This document shows, piece by piece, positions 52,436 to 60,737 of a DNA stretch of 64,000 nt. The stretch covers positions 1-64,000 of the forward strand of contig JBFFIE010000003.1 in assembly GCA_041556555.1 (NCBI GenBank). The letters are read 5' to 3'. Source of the DNA: SZUA-592 sp041556555. GTDB taxonomy: Bacteria; Pseudomonadota; Gammaproteobacteria; Eutrophobiales; Eutrophobiaceae. Each line of letters opens with the position of its first letter. Position 1 is the stretch's first letter. Below the pieces are notes generated by a model. That model saw only the letters and a list, made by a program, of their open reading frames with translations, was not told the DNA's origin and searched no databases. The position numbers were made by a program, and so were the translations under genes.

Positions 52436-53752
52436 ATGAATATTGATACGCTGATTCACGCGGGCTGGGTTATTCCGGTTGATACGGCACAATCGATTCA
52501 CAAGGCATATTCCCTGGCCATTAATGACGGCAACATTCTCGAACTGTTACCCACCAGTGAAGTCAGGGAAAAATATGCGGCGCTGGACGAACAGGTTTTG
52601 ACAAATCATGCCATCATCCCGGGTCTGATCAACAGTCATACGCATGCTGCCATGAGTCTGTTCAGGGGACTGGCGGATGATTTGCCGTTGATGGACTGGT
52701 TGAACAATCACATCTGGCCTGCAGAACAACGCTGGGTCAGTGCCGATTTTGTCAGGGAAGGCACGCAACTGGCCATTGCTGAAATGCTTCGCGGTGGTAC
52801 GACCTGTTTTAATGATATGTATTTTTTCCCTGACCGGGTGGCTGAAGCCGCCATTGAATGTAGTATGCGTGCGGTGATTGGCTTGATCCTGATCGATTTC
52901 CCCACGGTGTGGGCAAAGGATGCCGATGAATACATCCTTAAGGGTGAACAGGTCTTTGATAAATTCCGTCATAGTCCGTTGATCTCGGCATGTTTCGCAC
53001 CTCATGCGCCCTACACTGTCTCAGATCAACCCTTAAAGCGAGTCAGTATGATTGCAGAAGAGATCAATGTACCTATTCATATGCATGTTCACGAAACAGA
53101 AGATGAGGTCAAACAAAGCCTCGAACAACATGGCAAACGTCCGCTACAGCGATTGCAGGATCTTGGTCTCATCAATGAGCGCCTGCTGGCCGTGCACATG
53201 ACCCAGTTACAGGATAATGAAATTGAATTGGTATCCCGCTATGGTGTCAGTGTATTGCACTGTCCCGAATCTAACCTGAAACTGGCCAGTGGCTTTTGCC
53301 CGGTGGCAGACCTGATAAACGCTGGTGTCAATGTTGCACTTGGCACTGATGGTGCTGCCAGCAATAATGACCTGGACATGTTGGGTGAAATGCGTACAGC
53401 GGCCTTGCTGGGCAAGGGGGTCGCTGGTAACAGCTGTGCCTTGCCGGCATACACAGTCCTGGAAATGGCCACAATCCGCGGCGCAAAAGCCCTGGGCATA
53501 GCAAACAAGATCGGTTCGCTGGAGGCCGGCAAGGCTGCAGACCTGATTGCCATCGACCTTTCAGAACTTGAAACCACGCCGTTATTCAACCCGGTGTCAC
53601 AGATTGTTTACTCAGCTGACCGGCACCAGGTTACGGATGTCTGGGTCGCAGGGAAACAACTGCTAAAGGAAAGGGAATTAATGACGATTAACCAGGATGC
53701 TATCATGGCTATGGCCAGCGACTGGCAGAACAAGATAACCGAGACAAACTAG
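52436..53752 (+). CDS. mtaD: Methylthioadenosine deaminase (TRZ/ATZ-type amidohydrolase)
   Basis: This 438-residue amidohydrolase deaminates 5'-methylthioadenosine to methylthioinosine, and perhaps S-adenosylhomocysteine. The metal ligands His68 and His70 are in NSHTHAAMS, and others are in HMHVHETEDE (about residue 215), LLAVHMTQL and ALGTDGAASNNDLD. It is divergent from mtnA. In Pseudomonas the same neighbour is the methylthioadenosine deaminase, which supports the substrate choice. Other TRZ/ATZ substrates are the alternative. Confidence 0.88.
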   Translation: MNIDTLIHAGWVIPVDTAQSIHKAYSLAINDGNILELLPTSEVREKYAALDEQVLTNHAIIPGLINSHTHAAMSLFRGLADDLPLMDWLNNHIWPAEQRWVSADFVREGTQLAIAEMLRGGTTCFNDMYFFPDRVAEAAIECSMRAVIGLILIDFPTVWAKDADEYILKGEQVFDKFRHSPLISACFAPHAPYTVSDQPLKRVSMIAEEINVPIHMHVHETEDEVKQSLEQHGKRPLQRLQDLGLINERLLAVHMTQLQDNEIELVSRYGVSVLHCPESNLKLASGFCPVADLINAGVNVALGTDGAASNNDLDMLGEMRTAALLGKGVAGNSCALPAYTVLEMATIRGAKALGIANKIGSLEAGKAADLIAIDLSELETTPLFNPVSQIVYSADRHQVTDVWVAGKQLLKERELMTINQDAIMAMASDWQNKITETN

Positions 53753-53757
53753 ATTTT

Positions 53758-54123
53758 ATGAAAGCACTTATTGTAATTGCACACGGCAGCCGTCGTGAAG
53801 AATCCAATAACGAGATTGTCGAGATGGTTACCCGCATCAGTATGCAGCTCGAGGCAGGTTATGAACTGGTGCAACATGCCTTTCTCGAAGTCTGTGAACC
53901 TTCGTTACACACTGCGGTTGAAAGTGTAGTGAAAAAAGGTGCGAAGGAAATATTTGTTTACCCTTTCTTTCTGAACTCCGGCAATCACGTGCAGCGGGAT
54001 ATTCCGGGAATGATCAAGGAATTGAATACCACTCATTCCAGTTGTGACATCCACATGCTCACGCACTTTGGCAAACAGGAAGATATCGCCAGGATGATCA
54101 CACGACATGTAAGCCAGGAGTGA
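53758..54123 (+). CDS. cbiX: Sirohydrochlorin chelatase, CbiX/SirB type
   Basis: This 121-residue single-domain chelatase inserts cobalt, nickel or iron into sirohydrochlorin. Metal-binding His9 (IVIAHGSRREES) and His77 (FLNSGNHVQRDI) are present. The short length matches CbiX-small type proteins that act as homodimers. It starts five bases after mtaD, so it is cotranscribed, although no functional link is obvious. The metal used cannot be told. It ends four bases from the convergent rnt stop. Confidence 0.88.
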   Translation: MKALIVIAHGSRREESNNEIVEMVTRISMQLEAGYELVQHAFLEVCEPSLHTAVESVVKKGAKEIFVYPFFLNSGNHVQRDIPGMIKELNTTHSSCDIHMLTHFGKQEDIARMITRHVSQE

Positions 54124-54127
54124 TTAT

Positions 54128-54751
54128 TTATTTCAACGGCCCCCAGCGATTAACGATATTACAAAAAAGCTCTGCAGTTCTCTCTGCGTCATAACGTGCC
54201 GAATGTGCCTGATCATCATCCCATTCCAGACCAGCGGCCAGCACTGCCCTTGACAGGACGGTTTGACCGTAGGCCAGGCCACCCAGTGTTGCTGTATCAA
54301 AGGTACTGAATGGATGAAAGGGATTACGCTTGATTGCACAACGGTCAACTGCGGCATTAAGGAAAGCCAGGTCAAATGACGGATTATGGCCTACCAGTAT
54401 GGCGCGGCGGCAACCAGCCTGTTTCATATTTTTACGCACGAGTTTGAAAATATCCCTCAGGGCATCGTTTTCATCGATCGCGATTTGCTGTCTGAAAGGA
54501 TGTTCCGGATCTATTCCCGTAAACTCCAGGGCAGCGGGATCCAGATTGGAACCCTCGAAAGGCTTGACGTGATGGCTCATACCATCTGCCAGTTGCCAGT
54601 TCCCGTTACCATTCACCATCAGGGTAAATGCCGCGATTTCCAGCAGGGCATCGGTTGCCGGGTTGAAACCACCCGTTTCGACATCGACAACAACCGGATA
54701 GTAGCCACGAAACCGGGTGTGCATGATTTCAGAACCGGCCTCGCTGCTCAC
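54128..54751 (-). CDS. rnt: Ribonuclease T
   Basis: RNase T trims the 3' ends of tRNA and other stable RNA. The 207-residue DEDD exonuclease has Asp23 and Glu25 in VVVDVETGGFNP, then HNPSFDLAFLN, and the catalytic His and Asp in HSARYDAERTAELF. FRGYYPVV just before the first motif is typical of RNase T. The start is GTG at 54751, in a GTGA overlap with the pyrC stop. An ATG at 54724 is an alternative. Confidence 0.95.
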   Translation of the reverse strand: MSSEAGSEIMHTRFRGYYPVVVDVETGGFNPATDALLEIAAFTLMVNGNGNWQLADGMSHHVKPFEGSNLDPAALEFTGIDPEHPFRQQIAIDENDALRDIFKLVRKNMKQAGCRRAILVGHNPSFDLAFLNAAVDRCAIKRNPFHPFSTFDTATLGGLAYGQTVLSRAVLAAGLEWDDDQAHSARYDAERTAELFCNIVNRWGPLK

Positions 54752-55779
54752 TGAAATTTCCAGTGACAGGTTTCACCGGCTCGAAACGGCACCAGTTTAT
54801 CTGCGCCAAAGGGTACGCTTTCAGGAATAGTCCAGTCTTCCTTGATGAGAGTGATCGTATCTGTGTTCCTGGGCAGGCCATAAAAATCGGCACCATGATG
54901 GCCGGCAAAGGCCTCAAGTTTGTCCAGCTTGCCCTCGTTTTCAAACACATCCGCATACAATTCCATGGCATTTAAGGCTGTATAAATACCAGCGCAACCA
55001 TAATCACTTTCCTTGAGATGCCTGGCATGCGGTGCGCTGTCGGTTCCCAGAAATACCCTGGGATGACCACTGGTGGCGGCATTAACGATTGCAAGACGGT
55101 GAGCCTCGGCCTTGAGTACCGGCAAACAATAATGATGGGGGCGCAAGCCACCGGCAAACAGGGCATTCCGGTTCAGTAATAAGTGCTGGGGTGTAATAGT
55201 GGCGGCAAGGTTTTCCGGGCCATTCATCACAAGATCGGCCGCATCGCTGGTCGTTATGTGTTCAAGCACTACCCGTAAACCGGGAAAACGCTCGAGTAGC
55301 GGCAGAAGTACTGTATCGATGAAAACCTTCTCCCGGTCAAAGATATCAACCGAAGGGTCTGTTACTTCTCCATGCATCAGTAACAACAACCCATGCTCTT
55401 CCAGGGCTTCCAGTACCGGAGATACCCGCTCTATGGATCTGACACCGTTTTCCGAATTGGTGGTGGCACCAGCCGGGTAATACTTCACCGCAAAAACCAC
55501 ACCGGAATCACGGGCCATTGCAATCTCATTAACGCCGGTTTCTTCTGTAAGGAACAGGGTCATTAATGGCATGAAGCTACTGTTTTTCGGCAGGCAGGCC
55601 AGTATCCTTTCCCGGTAATCTATCGCCTGATGGACAGTTACCACGGGCGGGTTGAGATTGGGCATGATGATGGCGCGGGCAAATTGCCTGGCACTTGCCT
55701 GGATAACACTTGCCATTGCCTCGCCATCGCGGACGTGCAGGTGAAAATCATCCGGTCGGGTTAGTGTAATACTTTGCAT
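54748..55779 (-). CDS. pyrC: Dihydroorotase
   Basis: PyrC closes carbamoyl aspartate to dihydroorotate in pyrimidine synthesis. The 343-residue protein is the E. coli type. Zinc ligands are His13 and His15 in DDFHLHVRDG, the carboxylated Lys99 in FAVKYYPAGAT, and two His in LLMHGEVTD and VLEHITT. LGTDSAPH near residue 247 holds the catalytic Asp. It overlaps rnt by four bases. Confidence 0.97.
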   Translation of the reverse strand: MQSITLTRPDDFHLHVRDGEAMASVIQASARQFARAIIMPNLNPPVVTVHQAIDYRERILACLPKNSSFMPLMTLFLTEETGVNEIAMARDSGVVFAVKYYPAGATTNSENGVRSIERVSPVLEALEEHGLLLLMHGEVTDPSVDIFDREKVFIDTVLLPLLERFPGLRVVLEHITTSDAADLVMNGPENLAATITPQHLLLNRNALFAGGLRPHHYCLPVLKAEAHRLAIVNAATSGHPRVFLGTDSAPHARHLKESDYGCAGIYTALNAMELYADVFENEGKLDKLEAFAGHHGADFYGLPRNTDTITLIKEDWTIPESVPFGADKLVPFRAGETCHWKFQ

Positions 55780-55933
55780 GTGTTCATCTACTGGGGGCTG
55801 ATCTGGTCTTGATGAAAAGGTATCACAAGTTCCTCTATTTGTCTGATCCGTCTATTGATATTCCGGTAAACGCCAGCCTGATTTTGACTGAGTTTTAATA
55901 TGACTAAACCTTATAATGCATATCGAAATACTA

Positions 55934-55962
55934 TTTAAATACATCAGTGAGAAACCTATAAT
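55934..55962 (+). promoter_or_regulatory. Putative promoter of the peroxiredoxin gene
   Basis: TTTAAA at 55934-55939 and a perfect TATAAT at 55957-55962 are separated by 17 bases. A start near 55969 would leave a leader of about 24 bases with GGAGAG before the ATG. A second TATAAT lies at 55912-55917. Confidence 0.5.
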
Positions 55963-55992
55963 TGCAGCATCTTAAATCTGGAGAGAGAAAAA

Positions 55993-56652
55993 ATGTCACT
56001 CAGAATTGGAGACGAAGCACCTGACTTTACAGCGGAAACGACGGAAGGAACGATCAACTTCCATGACTGGATTGGTGACAGCTGGGCAATTCTTTTCTCC
56101 CATCCCAAGGATTTTACCCCGGTCTGTACAACAGAACTTGGCTACATGGCAAAACTCAAGCCGGAATTTGATAAACGTAATACCAAAATTATCGGCTTGA
56201 GCGTAGATTCAGTGGCTGACCATAATGCCTGGATGGGCGACATCCAGGAAACCCAGGGAGAGGCGGTAAATTATCCGATGATTGGCGATACTGACCTGAA
56301 GGTTGCCAAGCTTTATGACATGATACACCCCAATGCCAGCGGCAAGGCCAAGGATAGAACGGCGGTTGATAACGCCACCATCCGTTCCGTATTCATTATT
56401 GGTCCGGATAAACTCATCAAGCTGATCCTGACTTACCCGATGAGTACAGGACGTAATTTTGATGAAGTCCTGCGCGTGCTGGATTCCATCCAGTTGACAG
56501 CCAAACACAAGGTTGCAACCCCGGTGAACTGGAAAAGTGGAGAAGATGTAATCATTGTCCCCGCTGTTTCCGATGAGGACGCGAAAGTAAAATTCCCGGA
56601 GGGCTGGAATGCACCCAAGCCCTACTTGCGGATCGTAAAACAACCGCACTGA
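55993..56652 (+). CDS. 1-Cys peroxiredoxin (Prx6 type)
   Basis: This 219-residue protein reduces peroxides. The peroxidatic Cys45 lies in HPKDFTPVCTTELG. It is the only cysteine in the protein, so there is no resolving Cys. That makes it a 1-Cys Prx6-type enzyme, which needs an outside thiol. The C-terminal PVNWKSGEDVIIVPAVSDEDA is typical of the family. It has a GGAGAG ribosome site and a likely promoter upstream. The reductant is unknown. Confidence 0.95.
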   Translation: MSLRIGDEAPDFTAETTEGTINFHDWIGDSWAILFSHPKDFTPVCTTELGYMAKLKPEFDKRNTKIIGLSVDSVADHNAWMGDIQETQGEAVNYPMIGDTDLKVAKLYDMIHPNASGKAKDRTAVDNATIRSVFIIGPDKLIKLILTYPMSTGRNFDEVLRVLDSIQLTAKHKVATPVNWKSGEDVIIVPAVSDEDAKVKFPEGWNAPKPYLRIVKQPH

Positions 56653-56743
56653 TTTCCAGTCAATGAGTATTCGCTCTCTCTATTATTTAATGGAGAGGCA
56701 TTCATGTTTATCTGTTTTTTAACTACAACAAACGCACATCAGC

Positions 56744-57784
56744 ATGAAATTCAGGGAACTTGGCCGTACGGGTCTCAGAGTCAGCCAGATTTGCCTGGGT
56801 ACCATGACCTGGGGCGAACAAAACACAGAGCTGGAAGGCCACGAACAACTCGATTACGCCATCGACCAGGGAATCAATTTTATTGATACGGCCGAAATGT
56901 ACCCGGTTCCGCCGCAGGCCGAAACCCAGGGCAGGACTGAAACTATCCTCGGAACCTGGCTTGCAAAGCGCAAGGATCGTGATCAACTGATTATTGCCAC
57001 CAAGGTGACACCCGACGCCGAGTGGACCAAATATTTCCGCAATGGCCAGAACTGTCTGGATAAAAAGAACATAGAGCTTGCCCTGAATGACAGCCTCAAA
57101 CGATTGCAAAGCGATTATGTCGATCTCTACCAGGTCCACTGGCCGGAACGTGATACCAATTTTTTTGGCAAGCTGGGTTATACCCATGCACCGGATCAAG
57201 ATGGTATCCCTATTGCTGAAACCCTCGCCGCCCTGGGTGAGCTGGTTAAGGCCGGCAAGATTCGTTATGTTGGGATTTCGAATGAAACACCCTGGGGCAT
57301 CGCCGAGTACCTGCGGCTGGCAGAAATGGAGGGCTTGCCAAGAATTGTCTCTATACAGAACCCCTATAATCTGCTGAACCGTACCTTTGAAATCGGTGCC
57401 GCCGAATTTGCCATGCGTGAAGCTGTCGGCCTGCTGGCATATTCACCACTGGCCTTCGGTACCTTGACCGGTAAATACCTGACCGATGAGTGGCCTGACA
57501 ACAGTCGACTCAGCCTGTTCAGCCGGTTTACGCGTTACACTAATGAGCAGGGAACCGCTTGCGTGCGCGCCTATGTGGAACTGGCGCGAAAACATGGCCT
57601 GGACCCGGCCCAGATGGCGCTGGCCTATGTCAATTCCCGCCCTTTCCTGACCAGCAATATCATTGGAGCTACGAGTATGGAACAACTGAAAACCAATATT
57701 GGCAGCCTCGATCTGGATCTGGAAACAGAAGTACTGGAAGGGATAGAGGATATCCACACACGGCAACCGAATCCCTGTCCCTAG
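56744..57784 (+). CDS. tas: Tas-type aldo-keto reductase
   Basis: This 346-residue NADP(H)-dependent aldo-keto reductase is close to E. coli Tas. The catalytic tetrad is Asp48, Tyr53, Lys87 and His132. Motifs typical of Tas are LGTMTWGEQN, AEMYPVPPQAETQGRTET, SLKRLQSDYVDLYQVHW and SRFTRYTNEQG. The substrate is unknown. It follows the peroxiredoxin gene by 91 bases and precedes purB by 77. Confidence 0.93.
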   Translation: MKFRELGRTGLRVSQICLGTMTWGEQNTELEGHEQLDYAIDQGINFIDTAEMYPVPPQAETQGRTETILGTWLAKRKDRDQLIIATKVTPDAEWTKYFRNGQNCLDKKNIELALNDSLKRLQSDYVDLYQVHWPERDTNFFGKLGYTHAPDQDGIPIAETLAALGELVKAGKIRYVGISNETPWGIAEYLRLAEMEGLPRIVSIQNPYNLLNRTFEIGAAEFAMREAVGLLAYSPLAFGTLTGKYLTDEWPDNSRLSLFSRFTRYTNEQGTACVRAYVELARKHGLDPAQMALAYVNSRPFLTSNIIGATSMEQLKTNIGSLDLDLETEVLEGIEDIHTRQPNPCP

Positions 57785-57861
57785 AGTGCGGATTCAACGT
57801 CCACAGAACAGTATAATGATGTATGATGCTGGCTGCTGTGGAATAGAAAGATAAGCACACT

Positions 57862-59244
57862 ATGGATCTAACACCACTCACTGCCATTTCTCCGGTTGAC
57901 GGCCGCTATGCCCCCAAAACAGCTGAACTGCAAACCATATTCAGTGAGTATGGTCTGATTCGCTTCCGGATCAAGGTTGAGGTTGAATGGCTCAAGGCCC
58001 TGGCAGATTGCAAGAAGATCAACGAGGTACCACCTTTATCGGATGAGGCCAGGAAGTCCCTTGACTCAATTATAGAGAATTTTAACCTTGCCGATGCTGA
58101 ACAGGTCAAACGAATAGAGGAAACCACCAATCATGACGTCAAGGCCGTGGAATATTTTCTCAAGGATAAGGTTGCTAAAAACAAGGAGCTGAAATCAATC
58201 AGCGAATTTTTCCATTTTGCCTGTACTTCAGAAGACATTAACAATCTGAGTCATGCCCTGATGTTACGGGAAGCAAGAGCCGGAGTGCTGATACCCAACC
58301 TGCAACTTATCATCAGCGCACTGATCAAAATCGCCGGTTCAACCGCAGATATCGCCATGATTTCCCGCACCCATGGACAAACGGCATCACCCACAACCAT
58401 GGGCAAGGAAATCACGGTATTCTGTTACCGGCTTCAGCGACAGCTCAAGCAATTGGTCGAGACTGAAATACTCGGAAAATTCAACGGCGCTGTCGGTAAT
58501 TTCAATGCCCACCTTGCGGCGTACCCGGATATCGACTGGCCAAAACTCAGTAACAGCTTTATTCAGGGGCTGGGCCTGACACCAAACCTGCATACGACTC
58601 AAATCGAATCACATGATTACATGGCAGAGTATTTCCATTGCCTTGTGCGCATCAATAACGTACTGATAGATTTCTGCCGTGATATCTGGGGATACATTTC
58701 GCTGGGTTATTTCCGGCAGAAAACGATCAAGGGTGAAATTGGATCATCGACCATGCCACACAAGGTCAACCCCATTGATTTTGAGAATGCAGAAGGCAAC
58801 CTCGGAATTGCCAATGGCCTGTTGACCCACCTTGCGGAAAAGCTGCCGGTTTCTCGCTGGCAACGCGATTTAACCGATTCCACCAGTTTGCGTAACGCGG
58901 GTACGGCTCTGGCACACTGTCTGCTGGCCTACAAGGCCTGTCTGAAAGGCATTGGCAAATTGCAGATAAATCCCGAAGCGATTGATAACGACCTGGGCGA
59001 AGCATGGGAAGTTCTTGCAGAACCTGTGCAAACCGTCATGCGCCGGTATGGAATTGAAGAGCCTTATGAAAAACTCAAGACGCTGACCCGAGGACAGAAA
59101 ATTGATAAGGCCAGATTGCATGACTTTATCAATTCACTCGAGATACCGGAAAATGAAAAAAAACGCCTATTGAAACTAACTCCTGCAAGTTATACGGGAA
59201 ACGCATCACGGCAAGCAAAGACATTCAAGTCGGATTTCAACTGA
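57862..59244 (+). CDS. purB: Adenylosuccinate lyase
   Basis: PurB acts twice in purine synthesis, releasing fumarate from SAICAR and from adenylosuccinate. The 460-residue protein has the superfamily signature GSSTMPHKVNPIDFE at about residues 294-308. It also has ISRTHGQTASPTTMGKE with the catalytic His, ETTNHDVKAVEYFLK and FACTSEDINNLSHAL. The length is that of the E. coli type. purL is downstream on the same strand. Confidence 0.98.
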   Translation: MDLTPLTAISPVDGRYAPKTAELQTIFSEYGLIRFRIKVEVEWLKALADCKKINEVPPLSDEARKSLDSIIENFNLADAEQVKRIEETTNHDVKAVEYFLKDKVAKNKELKSISEFFHFACTSEDINNLSHALMLREARAGVLIPNLQLIISALIKIAGSTADIAMISRTHGQTASPTTMGKEITVFCYRLQRQLKQLVETEILGKFNGAVGNFNAHLAAYPDIDWPKLSNSFIQGLGLTPNLHTTQIESHDYMAEYFHCLVRINNVLIDFCRDIWGYISLGYFRQKTIKGEIGSSTMPHKVNPIDFENAEGNLGIANGLLTHLAEKLPVSRWQRDLTDSTSLRNAGTALAHCLLAYKACLKGIGKLQINPEAIDNDLGEAWEVLAEPVQTVMRRYGIEEPYEKLKTLTRGQKIDKARLHDFINSLEIPENEKKRLLKLTPASYTGNASRQAKTFKSDFN

Positions 59245-59271
59245 CGCTTTGCGAAAATCAACACTATCATC

Positions 59272-59781
59272 ATGGAATTTAGTAAATACCAACTGGGTGT
59301 AGACTCCAAGGTCATTCAGCTGCAAAGCTGGAGCGAAAACCGGGACGCGGCTGCCATAATGGCCAATCAATGTCAACGTGAGATTGATATTATCAGTCGA
59401 TTGCTTGATCCATTTATATTTAATTCATCCGATTTCATTGCGGCCATCAAGAAACTGATTACCTCTGGCAAGCGTGCGAATATACGAATCATTGTGTTCG
59501 ATCCGGAAACCATCGTCCGTAATGGGCATCAATTAGTCAGGCTGGCCGGTGATTTCAGCAGTTTCTTTGAAATTCGCAAGGCCTCTAATGAATACAAACA
59601 CTATGACCAGTCACTTTTAATGGTGGATAAAACAGGCTACCTTCACCGTTTGAATTCATCACGCTATGAGGCAACGCTTAATTTCTACGACAGAAAAAAA
59701 TGCAAGGCTTTTGATGAAGAATTTACCGAAATGTGGGAAAGCGGTCTTGCTGATCCGAACCTGAGAAGAATGCGTTTGTGA
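59272..59781 (+). CDS. DUF7931 domain protein
   Basis: This 169-residue protein matches, from memory, the DUF7931 pattern. It has RLLDPFIFNSSDFIAAIKKLI, then RANIRIIVFDPETIVRNGHQLVRLAG, DQSLLMVDKTGYLHR and a closing FTEMWESGLADPNLRRMRL. The fold resembles half a phospholipase D domain but the HKD catalytic motif is not present. It overlaps the secretin-like gene (GTGA). Function is unknown. Confidence 0.75.
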   Translation: MEFSKYQLGVDSKVIQLQSWSENRDAAAIMANQCQREIDIISRLLDPFIFNSSDFIAAIKKLITSGKRANIRIIVFDPETIVRNGHQLVRLAGDFSSFFEIRKASNEYKHYDQSLLMVDKTGYLHRLNSSRYEATLNFYDRKKCKAFDEEFTEMWESGLADPNLRRMRL

Positions 59782-60656
59782 AACCGCTCCTCTCAGCATG
59801 GTTATTTGTGATCTGCATTGGTCTTGCCACCCAGGTTGCTGCAGAAAGCATGGTCCTCGAAGTAATCCCGCTGAAGCATCGTACGGCTGACGACATTATC
59901 CAGATACTGCGTCCCCTTGTGCAGCCAGGCGGGACAATCACTGGTATGAACAATCAGCTCGTTGTCAAGACCACTCCGGCCAACCTGGAACAGATAAAAG
60001 CCGTACTGGCCAAACTTGATAATTCTCCCCGGCGCCTGTTGATCCGCGTGAAACAGGGCATACTGGCTAATACAAAACAGCAGGAACAGTCCCTTTCCGG
60101 GAATATCGCAAGCGGGGATGTCAGTGTTGGTGTCGATGATACCGGCACCGGTAGCCGGGAAGGCCTGGTTATTTCCGGAAGTGATGGTCAAGGCAATAAC
60201 ATTCGCTACCGTGGCAATGAAACCCGCAGCCAAAGTAATGAGGGTAATACATTCATGGTCAATGCAACGGAGGGCTATCCTGCCTATATCAGCATTGGCC
60301 AGTCCATTCCCGTCTCCAGTAGAACCAGCTACGTTACCCCGGGTGGCGGCGTCGCGGTCAATGACAGCACTGAATACATTAATGCTGACAGCGGGTTCTA
60401 TGTCTTGCCCCGCCTGAATGGCAACCGGGTTACACTCTTGATCGCGCCACGGTTGACCAAGGTTGGACCGGGCCGGGCACCAATACTGGATGTGCAGGAT
60501 GTCGAGACGACCGTGACAGGTCGTCTGGGGGAATGGCTGGATATTGGTGGACTTGAGCAACAATCCAGCAGTTCCGGTCAAGGCATTGCCAGCAACAGCC
60601 GGCAAAGTGACAGTCAATCCCGGTCTGTATTAATAAAGGTTGATGAAATAAAATAG
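59778..60656 (+). CDS. Short secretin-like protein with a NolW/N1 domain
   Basis: This 292-residue protein has a signal peptide (about residues 1-22, ending TQVAAES). A secretin N1/NolW domain follows at about 25-90 (VIPLKHRTADDIIQILRPL with VVKTTPANLEQIKAVLAKLD). After a Gly/Ser-rich stretch, a partial secretin-core-like region has AYISIGQSIPVSS, GFYVLPRLNGNRVTLLIAP and TTVTGRLGEWLDIGG. It is much shorter than a real secretin and no other type II, III or pilus genes are near, so pore formation is doubtful. The start is GTG at 59778. Confidence 0.75.
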   Translation: MKPLLSAWLFVICIGLATQVAAESMVLEVIPLKHRTADDIIQILRPLVQPGGTITGMNNQLVVKTTPANLEQIKAVLAKLDNSPRRLLIRVKQGILANTKQQEQSLSGNIASGDVSVGVDDTGTGSREGLVISGSDGQGNNIRYRGNETRSQSNEGNTFMVNATEGYPAYISIGQSIPVSSRTSYVTPGGGVAVNDSTEYINADSGFYVLPRLNGNRVTLLIAPRLTKVGPGRAPILDVQDVETTVTGRLGEWLDIGGLEQQSSSSGQGIASNSRQSDSQSRSVLIKVDEIK

Positions 60657-60737
60657 ATCCCTGTTCAAGGGCAGGTAGTATCATCTACTTCTGTCCACAT
60701 TATCTTCTTAAAACCTGTTTTCCTGGCTGGATGTAAA

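Noticed and set aside
59802..60617. 271-codon minus-strand frame opposite the secretin-like gene
   Set aside because: It is the shadow of a gene with a signal peptide and a NolW domain, and has no family pattern of its own.
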